Shown here piece by piece: positions 17,018 through 25,269 of a stretch of 64,000 nucleotides of DNA (the first letter of the stretch is position 1; each line of letters opens with the position of its first letter). Below the pieces are notes generated by a model, which did not search any database, was not told where the DNA came from, and was given only the letters and a program-made list of their open reading frames with translations. The position numbers and the translations under genes were made by a program. Source of the DNA: Chryseobacterium aureum (lineage in GTDB: Bacteria; Bacteroidota; Bacteroidia; Flavobacteriales; Weeksellaceae); the NCBI RefSeq assembly GCF_003971235.1, contig NZ_CP034661.1, forward strand, positions 4,588,001-4,652,000, written 5' to 3'.

Positions 17018-17521
17018 ATGGTAGGAATTATTATGGGCAGTCAGAGTGATCTGCCGATCATGGAACAGGCTGCAAATTTTCTTAAAAGCCTTGATATCCC
17101 TTATGAATTAACGGTAGTTTCAGCACACAGAACACCGGAAAGAATGTTCGATTATGCCAAGACAGCTCAGGAAAGAGGTCTGAAGGTGATTGTAGCAGGA
17201 GCAGGAGGAGCAGCTCATCTTCCGGGAATGGTAGCAAGCTGTACAACACTTCCGGTAATCGGAGTTCCTATTTTATCCAGTAATTCTATAGACGGATGGG
17301 ATTCTGTTTTATCAATTCTTCAGATGCCCGGGGGAATTCCTGTTGCTACCGTAGCGTTGAACGGGGCACTGAATGCAGGGATTTTAGCCGCAAAAATTTT
17401 AGGAAGCGGTAATGAAGAAGTGGCTGCAAAGCTTCAGAAATATCAGGATTCTTTAAAAGATAAAGTGCTGGGAACGGTAGATGACATTAAGGCCCAGCAT
17501 CCTAATCATTTTGATAAATAG
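17018..17521 (+). CDS. purE: N5-carboxyaminoimidazole ribonucleotide mutase
   Basis: 167 residues from the ATG at 17018; a TTG two codons earlier is also in frame. Class I PurE converts N5-CAIR, made by PurK, to CAIR. The signature parts are visible: GIIMGSQSDLPIM (substrate phosphate loop), SAHRTPERM and GAGGAAHLPGM, with GVPILSSNSIDGWDSVLS later. Length is normal. It is a single-gene unit next to a long pentanucleotide tract and is followed by a terminator. Confidence 0.95.
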   Translation: MVGIIMGSQSDLPIMEQAANFLKSLDIPYELTVVSAHRTPERMFDYAKTAQERGLKVIVAGAGGAAHLPGMVASCTTLPVIGVPILSSNSIDGWDSVLSILQMPGGIPVATVALNGALNAGILAAKILGSGNEEVAAKLQKYQDSLKDKVLGTVDDIKAQHPNHFDK

Positions 17522-17541
17522 TTTACAGGTAAACTTACAAT

Positions 17542-17569
17542 AAAAGCCCCCGCTGTTCAGCGGGGCTTT
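17542..17569. terminator. Bidirectional terminator between purE and the BspA-like genes
   Basis: AAAGCCCC-CGCTG / CAGCGGGGCTTT with one bulged C and a T-rich tail. It lies between convergent genes. Confidence 0.85.
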
Positions 17570-17576
17570 CTTTGTT

Positions 17577-19136
17577 TTATTTCTTAATGAATTTTGTAGA
17601 GAACGCAGAGTCTTTCAGGATGAGCTGCAGAATGTAATTGCCTTTTGGTAATGAACTTACATTGATCATATCTTTATTAGGATTCCCTTCCAATACCAGT
17701 CTTCCGCCTGCATCATAAATTTTATATCCTTTTAGGTCATCTAATCCTTCAATATGAATATCATCTACTGCGGGATTAGGATAGAGCAAAGGTTTTTTTC
17801 TTAATTTTACATCTGATGATGACAGTAAGCAGTTTCCTACCGTATCTCCGGACATGATCCATCCTTTATTGATAAGGGTATTTCTTTTATCGGTTGCATT
17901 GGAAGCGTATTTCAGAGGTGCTATGATATCTAAATCAATATTATTTGCCGTGTTAGGATTGTCAGCCCATCCTGCCAGTGTATTACTGAAATTTTCACAA
18001 TCCATTCCTGTTTCCATCAAAGCCTGTGCACCGATCGTAAGGGAGGCCAGATTCCAGCTTGCAAGAGAATGATTAAAGTTAGGAGTTTCTTTCAGAATCT
18101 GGTCTATTCGGGTCACTTTGGTCATATCCCAGTTGGCTAAAGAATGGCTAAAAGCTGTACAGCCATGAATAGCATGGGCCATATTCGTAATTTTAGAAGT
18201 ATTCCAGTTATTTAATGACTGATTGAAGGAAGAATCAAAGTGGAACATATAACGAATATCTTCAAGGCTTGAGGTATCCCAGTTATCCATAGGTTGATTA
18301 TATTTTGGGCAAAGCGCAAACATCCATTTCATATCAGTAACATGAGAAACGTTCCAGCTGTTCAGTGTTTGGTTAAAGATTCCTCTTCCTGCGAACATAA
18401 AGCTGAGATCAGTGGCTGATGACATATTCCAGCTATTAAGATAAGGGGAATCGAACAGATCAGGAAGGGAGGTGTTGATATTATCATAAATAACAGCAAA
18501 CATACATCTGAAATTCTTAATCTTGGAAGTATCCCAGTTTTGCATGGAACTGTTACCCGTAAAGCTTTTTATACCATAAAACATGTAAGAAGCATCTTCA
18601 GTAGTATTAAGATTGGGGCTGTCAGCTGCTTTAATCTGAATGAGTTTACAGTGACTGAATGCACTGTTCATAGAGTTCCAGGCGATGTTTCCCCACTGTT
18701 CTATCTCCAATATTTTATCGGCACTGCCATTGAACTGCCAGATCGGGAAAATCTGATCAGGAAGCTGAACCTCCTGTACATCTCCGAATTTTATCTGTCT
18801 GAAAAAGCCGTTGCCATTGCTTACTTTTACTCTGTATTTGGCAGCATCTTTATCTCCGAATGACATTCCGAAGTCAATAAAAACCTGCTTGGTGGAAGTT
18901 ACGTTGGTAAGGGAGCCATTATGTTGAGGGAAACCTACTTCTTCCCAATAGATATCGTAATTTTCACCAATTCCGGGAAACCATATTTGCTGATCATTGG
19001 CCTGATAGGGTGCACTTACCGTAATGGGCTGTATCACTGTAGATGCAGGATTCCAGATGGTGATAAATTCATTCTGGGCTTTTACGACAGATAACAGCAA
19101 AATAAAAAGTCCTGCCAAAAGTTTTTTCAATGCCAT
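17577..19136 (-). CDS. BspA-like repeat surface protein with T9SS sorting domain (copy 2)
   Basis: 519 residues. The signal peptide is MALKKLLAGLFILLLSVVKA. An N-terminal beta domain has IWFPGIGENYDIYWEE. From about residue 190 to 360 there are repeats of about 24-25 residues of the type NSWNVSHVTDMKWMF, the DUF285/BspA-like leucine-rich repeat (PF03382). The end is a type A sorting domain (LLYPNPAVDDIHIEG to KFIKK). In other bacteria such proteins mediate adhesion. It lies 16 bp downstream of a paralogue with the same layout, so the two are one operon born by tandem duplication. Confidence 0.88.
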   Translation of the reverse strand: MALKKLLAGLFILLLSVVKAQNEFITIWNPASTVIQPITVSAPYQANDQQIWFPGIGENYDIYWEEVGFPQHNGSLTNVTSTKQVFIDFGMSFGDKDAAKYRVKVSNGNGFFRQIKFGDVQEVQLPDQIFPIWQFNGSADKILEIEQWGNIAWNSMNSAFSHCKLIQIKAADSPNLNTTEDASYMFYGIKSFTGNSSMQNWDTSKIKNFRCMFAVIYDNINTSLPDLFDSPYLNSWNMSSATDLSFMFAGRGIFNQTLNSWNVSHVTDMKWMFALCPKYNQPMDNWDTSSLEDIRYMFHFDSSFNQSLNNWNTSKITNMAHAIHGCTAFSHSLANWDMTKVTRIDQILKETPNFNHSLASWNLASLTIGAQALMETGMDCENFSNTLAGWADNPNTANNIDLDIIAPLKYASNATDKRNTLINKGWIMSGDTVGNCLLSSSDVKLRKKPLLYPNPAVDDIHIEGLDDLKGYKIYDAGGRLVLEGNPNKDMINVSSLPKGNYILQLILKDSAFSTKFIKK

Positions 19137-19152
19137 ATGGAGTGTTTTAGGA

Positions 19153-20709
19153 TTATTTCTTAATGAATTTTGAAGAGAATACAGAGTCTTTCAGGATGAG
19201 ATGCAGAATATAATTTCCTTTGGGTAAATTGCTTACATTGATTATGTCTCTATTAGGGTTTCCTTCTTTTACCAACCTTCCGCTGGCATCATAAATTGCA
19301 TAACTTTTAATATCTGCCAATCCTTCAATATGAATGTCGTCCGCTGTGGGATTAGGATAAAGCGAAAGTTTTCTATTTGGTTTTACATCCGATGAAGATA
19401 ATAAACAGCTTCCAACAGCATCTCCTGTTAATGTCCATCCTTTATTGATCAGAATATCTCTTTTGTGTGACACATTTGAAGCATATTTTAATCCTGTTAC
19501 AGAACCTAATAAAACATTATTTGCCGTGTTAGGATTGTCTGCCCATCCCAGAAGGGTTTTGCTGTAATTTTCACAATTAATGCCGGACATACTAAGGGCA
19601 GCGCCTCCATTAGTTACAGAAGCTAAATTCCAGTTTCCTAACGGCTGATTAAAGCTCGAGGCTACATTCAAAATCTGATCTATTTTTGTTACTTTGGTCA
19701 TATCCCAGCTTTCTAAAGACTGATTAAAAGACGTACAGCCATGAAATACATGAGCCATATTGGTAACCTTTGAAGTGTTCCAGTTGAGGGGCTGGTTAAA
19801 AACAGGAATCATATGAAACATGAAATGCATATCCTCTAGGTTAGAAGTATCCCAGTTGTCCAGGCGCTGATTGAAACTTAAGCACTGGCCGAACATCCAG
19901 CTCATATCTGTTACGTTTGACACATCCCAGCTATTGAGTGTCTGGTTAAAAAGCTTTCTGTTTCCAAACATATAACTCAGGTTGGTAGCGGAAGACATAT
20001 TCCAGCTGTCAAGATAAGGAGTGTTGAACTGCTCGGTAAGGGCAGCCGGTGTAATATCAGATAAAAGCGAAAACATAAAACTGAAATTCTTGATTTTCGA
20101 CGTATCCCAGTTTTGCATAGAGCTGGCACCCGTAAAGGTAGTGGTACCGTAAAACATGAAAGAAGCATCTTCTACATTATTCAGTTTCGGAGTATCTGTT
20201 GCAGTAAGTCCCATAAGCCTGCAAAGACTGAAAGCGCTGTTCATACTAGCCCAGGAAATATTACCCCACTGTTCTATTTCTAATAATTTATCCGCGCTTC
20301 CGTTGACCTGCCATATAGGAATGAGCTGTTCAGGAGCTGCAAATAGCTGAGGATTTCCGAACTTTATCTGTCTGAAAGCTCCGCTACCGTTAGTGACTTT
20401 CACTCTGTATTTTGCGTCGGTTCCGTCTGACAGTGAGGTGCCGAAATCAATAAGGACCTGTTTTGTAGAAGTAACGTTGATCAGGGAACCGTTGTGCTGT
20501 GGATATCCTATTTCTTCCCAATAAATATCATAATTTTCACCAATCCCAGGAAACCATATTTGCTGCGGGGTAGCCTGGTATGGAGCATCTACAGTTACTG
20601 TGGGTATTGCAGTGGATGCGGGTTTCCAGATGGTAATAAACTCATCCTGAGCATTCACAATGATCATTGTCAGAAGAAAAATAAGAGCCGGGATCTTTTT
20701 TAAAATCAT
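19153..20709 (-). CDS. BspA-like repeat surface protein with T9SS sorting domain (copy 1)
   Basis: 518 residues and the first gene of the pair. It has a signal peptide (MILKKIPALIFLLTMIIVNA), an N-terminal domain almost word for word like that of its neighbour (IWFPGIGENYDIYWEE), DUF285 repeats with NSWDVSNVTDMSWMF, and a C-terminal sorting domain YPNPTADDIHIEG. The sorting tails are nearly identical while several central repeats differ, suggesting relaxed or diversifying change in the presumed binding surface. It is exported by the type IX system and probably involved in adhesion, by analogy. Confidence 0.88.
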   Translation of the reverse strand: MILKKIPALIFLLTMIIVNAQDEFITIWKPASTAIPTVTVDAPYQATPQQIWFPGIGENYDIYWEEIGYPQHNGSLINVTSTKQVLIDFGTSLSDGTDAKYRVKVTNGSGAFRQIKFGNPQLFAAPEQLIPIWQVNGSADKLLEIEQWGNISWASMNSAFSLCRLMGLTATDTPKLNNVEDASFMFYGTTTFTGASSMQNWDTSKIKNFSFMFSLLSDITPAALTEQFNTPYLDSWNMSSATNLSYMFGNRKLFNQTLNSWDVSNVTDMSWMFGQCLSFNQRLDNWDTSNLEDMHFMFHMIPVFNQPLNWNTSKVTNMAHVFHGCTSFNQSLESWDMTKVTKIDQILNVASSFNQPLGNWNLASVTNGGAALSMSGINCENYSKTLLGWADNPNTANNVLLGSVTGLKYASNVSHKRDILINKGWTLTGDAVGSCLLSSSDVKPNRKLSLYPNPTADDIHIEGLADIKSYAIYDASGRLVKEGNPNRDIINVSNLPKGNYILHLILKDSVFSSKFIKK

Positions 20710-20861
20710 GATTATAGTTTATGGTATTAGTTTTGGCTGAAAATAGGAATAAGTTTATATTTTTAATTATATCTCTATTTTATGACATAAATATAAGTAA
20801 ATTTTAAAATATTAATAATATTATTCGTTATTGTTTTGAATATTCTTTATTTTATAAAATA

Positions 20862-20887
20862 AAAAACTCTCCGTTTTGGAGAGTTTT
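20862..20887 (-). terminator. Terminator of the YiaA-like gene
   Basis: AAAACTCTCC GTTTT GGAGAGTTTT directly after the stop codon at 20891, with a run of T on the minus strand. Confidence 0.85.
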
Positions 20888-20890
20888 ATG

Positions 20891-21283
20891 TTATTCCTGA
20901 ATCATATTGTCACGTGTATTTTTCTGGACGGCGATGGCTCCGAAGAGCGCCAGTAAAAACGCAAAGGCATAAAAACCTTTTTCACTTGGAAGGATGGTTG
21001 CATTCCAAAGTCCGATAGCCAGCAATACAATCGATGATAATGTAGCAAACCAGCAGATCCCATAGTAAATATCTGTTACCTGAATGTTTTCTAATCTGTC
21101 TCTTACCGCTTTCTGTAAAGAAACAACTGCAAATAAGCCATAAAGGAGAATAGTGAAATAATATCCTTTTTCATTCAGCAGCATTTCAGCTCTTGCAAGA
21201 CCCACGATGAAACCGATCATTCCTGCCCCTAATGCTACCCACGATGCAGCGATGAATGCATTCGATACCTTTTGTTTTTTCAT
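20891..21283 (-). CDS. YiaA/YiaB two-helix domain membrane protein
   Basis: 130 residues from the ATG at 21283 (MKKQKVSNAFIAASWVALGAG). A longer frame to 21415 adds 44 residues unlike any membrane-protein start. It has four hydrophobic helices in two repeats: AASWVALGAGMIGFIVGLARAEMLLNEKGYYF and WFATLSSIVLLAIGLWNATILPSEKGFYAF, each a YiaA/B domain (PF05360). The repeat ending NEKGYYF / SEKGFYAF is clear. It is an inner membrane protein with no known activity; in enterobacteria relatives are expressed under envelope stress. Confidence 0.85.
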   Translation of the reverse strand: MKKQKVSNAFIAASWVALGAGMIGFIVGLARAEMLLNEKGYYFTILLYGLFAVVSLQKAVRDRLENIQVTDIYYGICWFATLSSIVLLAIGLWNATILPSEKGFYAFAFLLALFGAIAVQKNTRDNMIQE

Positions 21284-21547
21284 AGTTAATGTTTTTTTAA
21301 AGGAGCTAAGATATTCATTTTTTATAAATACAGCCTTGGTACAGGGAAAATATGGGAAAAATACTGAATAGGTGTATGAATGAATAGGGTTTGGGTTTTT
21401 CCTAAAGCCGTTCAAACATATTAATCTTTATAAAAAATAAATCCCGGGAATGTATAGCCCGATTCCTGCATCTCATACCCGAATCCCACATGGAATCCCT
21501 CACAATTCATATATCATAAAAAACTATCCAACCTGGAGAGCTTATTT

Positions 21548-22357
21548 CTACTGAGTAATGTATTCATAATTATACTGAACGGAAAGACTTCCGTCAGCTT
21601 CTTTCCCAACCACCTGAACCGGGAATCCGGAACTGTTATATTGTATCGTGTAGCTTATCATCTGGCTTTGCTGCCATACCCCGTTATTTTTAAAGCTTAT
21701 TTTCTCTACGAGATAATTATTTTTACTTAGATTGTAGGCTCTTCCCATCATAATTTTCAGATACTTATTGATATTGGTATAAGGGTTGAGTTTATCATCA
21801 TAAGAAAAATCACTTTTATTGCTGTACGTTATCGCTCCTCCCCATGTTGAGGTTTCAGATGAAATATTATTTCCATTATAGGTAAACGTATCCGTTCCCG
21901 GGTTAGAACAGTCAGGATTCTGGCAAAGGGTAGAAGAGATCACCTGTCCGGTTGTATTATAATTATAGGTAACCGTTCTGTTGTAATTTGAATTGGTATA
22001 GATGGCTTTGATGTTGGCTAACTGATCTCCATTATAAGTATAGGCAGAATAATAATCTACTGTACCATCCGGTTTATAGTAAATCGTTTTTACAGGCTTT
22101 CCGGCATTATCATATTCAAAAGTTGAGGTTCTGCCTTCTGAAATGGTTTTGATTAATTGTCTCTGGGCATTATAACTTAATGTTGAAACAGTAGTTTCAG
22201 GATTGGCAGGATCATCATAATAGACGGTTGTCACTTTACTCAGCAGCAGCTGAGGTTGTCCGGATGGATTATCAGTTCCCTCATTATCATCATTGCTGCT
22301 GCAGCTGTTGAAGAATACAACACTGCTCATCAGTCCCACAAATAAGAATTGTTTCAT
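21548..22357 (-). CDS. Lipoprotein with YD-like repeats
   Basis: 269 residues. MKQFLFVGLMSSVVFFNSCSS gives a lipobox with Cys19, followed by an acidic linker rich in Asp and Asn, as in surface-exposed lipoproteins of this phylum. The body has repeated short motifs such as TYNGDQLANI, NYNTTGQVIS and FTYNGNNISSE, like YD/RHS repeats or DUF4595. They predict a beta-rich wrapped structure without the long RHS toxin cage. It is single-gene and of unknown function. Confidence 0.75.
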   Translation of the reverse strand: MKQFLFVGLMSSVVFFNSCSSNDDNEGTDNPSGQPQLLLSKVTTVYYDDPANPETTVSTLSYNAQRQLIKTISEGRTSTFEYDNAGKPVKTIYYKPDGTVDYYSAYTYNGDQLANIKAIYTNSNYNRTVTYNYNTTGQVISSTLCQNPDCSNPGTDTFTYNGNNISSETSTWGGAITYSNKSDFSYDDKLNPYTNINKYLKIMMGRAYNLSKNNYLVEKISFKNNGVWQQSQMISYTIQYNSSGFPVQVVGKEADGSLSVQYNYEYITQ

Positions 22358-22407
22358 GTTATTATTTTAGCTGACAAAAATAGGAATTTGCTGTAAAGCT
22401 GTGCATA

Positions 22408-22442
22408 AAAAATCCCACTATTTCTGAGATAGTGGGATTTTA
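22408..22442 (-). terminator. Terminator of ahcY
   Basis: AAAATCCCACTA and TAGTGGGATTTT with a 9-base loop, about 20 bp after the ahcY stop codon. Confidence 0.85.
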
Positions 22443-22460
22443 ACATATTGTATATGAATA

Positions 22461-23774
22461 TTAGTATCTGTAGTATTCAGGCTTGAATGGGCCTTTTACG
22501 TCTACGCCGATATATTCAGCCTGCTCAGGAGAAAGAGTTTCAAGCTCAACACTTAATTTCTTAAGGTGTAAAGCAGCTACTTTCTCATCCAAGTGCTTAG
22601 GAAGCATATATACTTCATTTTTGTAAGCTGCAGAGTTGTTCCATAGCTCGATCTGAGCCAAAGTCTGGTTAGAGAAAGAGTTAGACATTACGAAACTTGG
22701 GTGTCCTGTAGCACATCCTAAGTTCACCAATCTTCCTTCTGCAAGGATGATCACTTCTTTTCCTTCAATTGTGTAGATATCAACCTGAGGTTTCACTTCA
22801 GATTTAGTATGGCCATAGTTTTTGTTTAGCCAAGCCATATCGATTTCATTGTCGAAGTGGCCAATGTTACAAACGATCGCTTTATCTTTCATTTTAAGGA
22901 AATGCTCTCCTCTCACAATATTGAAGTTACCGGTAGTCGTGATGATGATATCAGCATTATCTACCACTGTGTCTAATCTTTTTACTTCATAACCGTCCAT
23001 AGCAGCCTGAAGTGCACAGATCGGATCAATTTCCGTAACAGTAACGATAGAACCAGCCCCTCTGAATGAAGCAGCCGTACCTTTACCTACATCTCCGTAT
23101 CCGCATACAACCACTCTTTTTCCGGCTAACATTACGTCTGTAGCTCTTCTTACTGCATCTACAGCAGATTCTTTACATCCGTATTTGTTGTCGAATTTAG
23201 ATTTAGTTACTGAATCATTTACGTTGATGGCAGGCATTACCAAGGTTCCGTTCTTCATTCTTTCGTACAGTCTGTGTACTCCTGTAGTAGTTTCTTCAGA
23301 AAGCCCTTTGATATCTTTTGTGAATTCAGGGTATTTATCAAAAACCATATTTGTTAAATCTCCACCATCATCCAAGATCATGTTTAATGGCTTTCTGTCT
23401 TCCCCAAAAAATAAAGTCTGCTCAATACACCAGTCAAATTCCTCTTCATTTAATCCTTTCCATGCATATACAGGAATTCCCGCAGCAGCAATAGCAGCAG
23501 CAGCGTGATCCTGTGTAGAGAAAATATTACAAGATGACCAGGTAACTTCAGCTCCTAAAGCTACCAATGTCTCGATAAGCACAGCCGTTTGGATCGTCAT
23601 GTGAAGACATCCGGCGATTCTTGCTCCTTTCAGTGGCTGAGATGGTCCGTATTCTTCACGGATAGCCATCAGACCAGGCATCTCTGCTTCTGCAAGAGTA
23701 ATTTCTTTTCTACCCCATTCTGCAAGGGAGATATCCTTAACTTTGTAAGGAACGTATTGTGTTGTAGTACTCAT
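22461..23774 (-). CDS. ahcY: Adenosylhomocysteinase
   Basis: 437 residues. It hydrolyses S-adenosylhomocysteine to adenosine and homocysteine in the methyl cycle. The NAD-binding site VVVCGYGDVGKGTAASFRG and the substrate-site segments NVNDSVTKSKFDN, CNIGHFDNEIDM and the C-terminal VDVKGPFKPEYYRY are all present, and the length is that of bacterial enzymes. It is a single-gene unit. No SAH riboswitch structure was recognised in the 164-base leader region. Confidence 0.97.
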   Translation of the reverse strand: MSTTTQYVPYKVKDISLAEWGRKEITLAEAEMPGLMAIREEYGPSQPLKGARIAGCLHMTIQTAVLIETLVALGAEVTWSSCNIFSTQDHAAAAIAAAGIPVYAWKGLNEEEFDWCIEQTLFFGEDRKPLNMILDDGGDLTNMVFDKYPEFTKDIKGLSEETTTGVHRLYERMKNGTLVMPAINVNDSVTKSKFDNKYGCKESAVDAVRRATDVMLAGKRVVVCGYGDVGKGTAASFRGAGSIVTVTEIDPICALQAAMDGYEVKRLDTVVDNADIIITTTGNFNIVRGEHFLKMKDKAIVCNIGHFDNEIDMAWLNKNYGHTKSEVKPQVDIYTIEGKEVIILAEGRLVNLGCATGHPSFVMSNSFSNQTLAQIELWNNSAAYKNEVYMLPKHLDEKVAALHLKKLSVELETLSPEQAEYIGVDVKGPFKPEYYRY

Positions 23775-23814
23775 ATGTAATGAATAGTTTTTAAATTCAA
23801 TTGATAACGAAAGG

Positions 23815-23822
23815 CAAAATTA
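23815..23822 (-). promoter_or_regulatory. Candidate -7 box of ahcY
   Basis: On the minus strand TAATTTTG matches TAnnTTTG, 40 bp upstream of the start codon. No TTG was found at the -33 position, so this is tentative. Confidence 0.45.
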
Positions 23823-23938
23823 CGATTTATAATTAAGATATAAAAACGGTAGACTAAGTTCAGTTTCATGAGATTAAACATGAATTAATATTATTTGGTC
23901 TGATATAAATAGTTAAATTGAGCCTGTAAAAATAGATT

Positions 23939-24457
23939 ATGAATCATACCCATACAGAAAAGAAAAGTAAACCGGTGGCTCCAAAAGTACAGGAACTGAT
24001 CAATGCTTCAAAAAGTGTAATACTGGCTACAGTAGATGCAGATGGATTTCCTAATCCAAGCTATGCGCCTTTTGTGCAGGTAGGTTCAACCTTTTATATT
24101 CTGGTTTCTTTCATGGCAAAACATACTAAAAATCTTGCTGACGGAAGAAAAGCAGCTATTATGTTTATTGAAGATGAATCAGCCACTAAACAAATCTACG
24201 CCCGTGAACGATTAACTCTTGAAGCTGCACCTTCTCAGATAGAAAAAGATTCTGAGGTATGGAATAATGTGGTAGCCCAACTTAAACAAACTCATGGTAA
24301 AGTAGTAGATGTGATTTCTGAAATGGGAGACTTCATTCTCATCGCATTGCAGCCTGTAAAAGGATCGTATGTGAATGGTTTCGGAAGCGCTTATTTTGTA
24401 GATGCCCATCTGGAAATAGTTGAGCATAGAAATGATGTGAATCATCAGGCTAGATAA
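23939..24457 (+). CDS. HugZ-like pyridoxamine 5'-phosphate oxidase-fold protein
   Basis: 172 residues. The split-barrel flavin/heme fold is shown by SVILATVDADGFPNPSYAPF, followed by FYILVSFMAKHTKNL and AAIMFIEDESATKQIYARERL, which are typical of HugZ family heme-utilisation proteins. The C-terminal KGSYVNGFGSAYFV corresponds to the segment near the heme-binding site in that family. It may degrade heme or bind heme/flavin. The N-terminal HTHTEKKSKPVAPK looks disordered and has two histidines. No heme uptake gene is adjacent. Confidence 0.75.
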   Translation: MNHTHTEKKSKPVAPKVQELINASKSVILATVDADGFPNPSYAPFVQVGSTFYILVSFMAKHTKNLADGRKAAIMFIEDESATKQIYARERLTLEAAPSQIEKDSEVWNNVVAQLKQTHGKVVDVISEMGDFILIALQPVKGSYVNGFGSAYFVDAHLEIVEHRNDVNHQAR

Positions 24458-24458
24458 C

Positions 24459-24494
24459 CGGGAGCTGGAAGAAGGATGCTGGATGCTGGAGGTT
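24459..24494. repeat. Family C repeat, left arm
   Basis: GGGAGCTGGAAGAAGGATGC followed by TGGATGCTGGAGG. It pairs imperfectly with the right arm at 24577-24610, giving a long weak stem-loop between the HugZ-like and phosphopantetheinyl transferase genes. Confidence 0.6.
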
Positions 24495-24576
24495 TATAGA
24501 GATTAAGGAAATAAAGAACTGGTTTTTTGAACTGATTTTTTTACTTTAATCTGCAATTACTTTTATAACGAACAAT

Positions 24577-24610
24577 CGCTTCCATCTTCCCGCTCCCATC
24601 TTCCTGCTTT
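24577..24610. repeat. Family C repeat, right arm
   Basis: CGCTTCCATCTTCCCGCTCC followed by CATCTTCCTGC, roughly complementary to the left arm at 24459-24494. It ends about 20 bp before the promoter box of the next gene. Confidence 0.6.
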
Positions 24611-24631
24611 TTGGAAATGGTTTCTTTTTAG

Positions 24632-24639
24632 TATTTTTG
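24632..24639 (+). promoter_or_regulatory. -7 box of the phosphopantetheinyl transferase gene
   Basis: TATTTTTG fits TAnnTTTG and lies 15 bp upstream of the ATG at 24655. It argues for that ATG over a TTG at 24637, which would lie inside the promoter box. Confidence 0.6.
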
Positions 24640-24654
24640 TCCAATAAAAAAAGA

Positions 24655-25269
24655 ATGCCCCTTTACAGAGATTTTTCAGATGATAATGCCACCATTCTGG
24701 TTTGGAAATATGATGAAAGTGAAGAACTTGATATCAATCAACTGCTGGAACCCGAAAATGCCGATAAGGTAAAAGATTATCACCCTAAAAAATTACTGGA
24801 AGTCCTGATGGTTCGTAAGCTCCTGAAGGGATTGAAGCCGGATTCTAAAATTTTATACAAAGAAAGAGAGCCTTTTCTTTCGCCTAAGGATGCGGAAATT
24901 TCTATCACACATTCTTTTCCTTTTGCTGCCATTGCTATTTCTAAAAATAAGATAGGAATAGATGTAGAAAAGTTCAATCCTAAAATCTTAAGGGTAATTG
25001 ATAAATTCACGTATGAAAATGAGCGCAGTTTCATTCCTGAAGATAAGGCAGATACCTTTTATACCATTATATGGAGTGTGAAGGAAAGTATGTACAAAAT
25101 TCATCATTCTAAATACTGGTCTTTAAAGAAAAACTATGAAGTGAAGCCTTTTGAGCTGAAGCATCTTCATAAAATAAGCTGCCGTGTCTATGATGATGAA
25201 TTCTCTGATGAATTTAAAGCCAGGGTAGAGTTCTTCGACGATTACTGCTTTACGATTGTGGAGGAGTAG
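24655..25269 (+). CDS. 4'-phosphopantetheinyl transferase (Sfp type)
   Basis: 204 residues from the ATG at 24655 (MPLYRDFSDDNATILVW). It transfers phosphopantetheine from CoA to a carrier-protein serine. The two family motifs are present: KIGIDVEKFNP, with the metal-binding Asp, and IWSVKESMYKI, with the catalytic Glu and Lys. ISITHSFPFAAIAISK upstream matches the SxSH(S/T) region. No polyketide or peptide synthetase lies in the window, so the target may be the fatty acid acyl carrier protein or a distant cluster. Its last 20 bp overlap the end of the convergent FUSC gene. Confidence 0.88.
   Translation: MPLYRDFSDDNATILVWKYDESEELDINQLLEPENADKVKDYHPKKLLEVLMVRKLLKGLKPDSKILYKEREPFLSPKDAEISITHSFPFAAIAISKNKIGIDVEKFNPKILRVIDKFTYENERSFIPEDKADTFYTIIWSVKESMYKIHHSKYWSLKKNYEVKPFELKHLHKISCRVYDDEFSDEFKARVEFFDDYCFTIVEE

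Noticed and set aside
21421..21510. A cluster of CCCGATTCC/CCCGAATCCC words before the YiaA gene region
   Set aside because: Short words without stable hairpin or clear period; could be chance.
23775..23938. An SAH riboswitch upstream of ahcY
   Set aside because: The leader is AT-rich without the conserved core or stems of known SAH riboswitches, as far as can be judged by eye.
24637..24654. TTG start for the phosphopantetheinyl transferase
   Set aside because: It overlaps the -7 promoter box, so the transcript would not include it; the ATG at 24655 is preferred.
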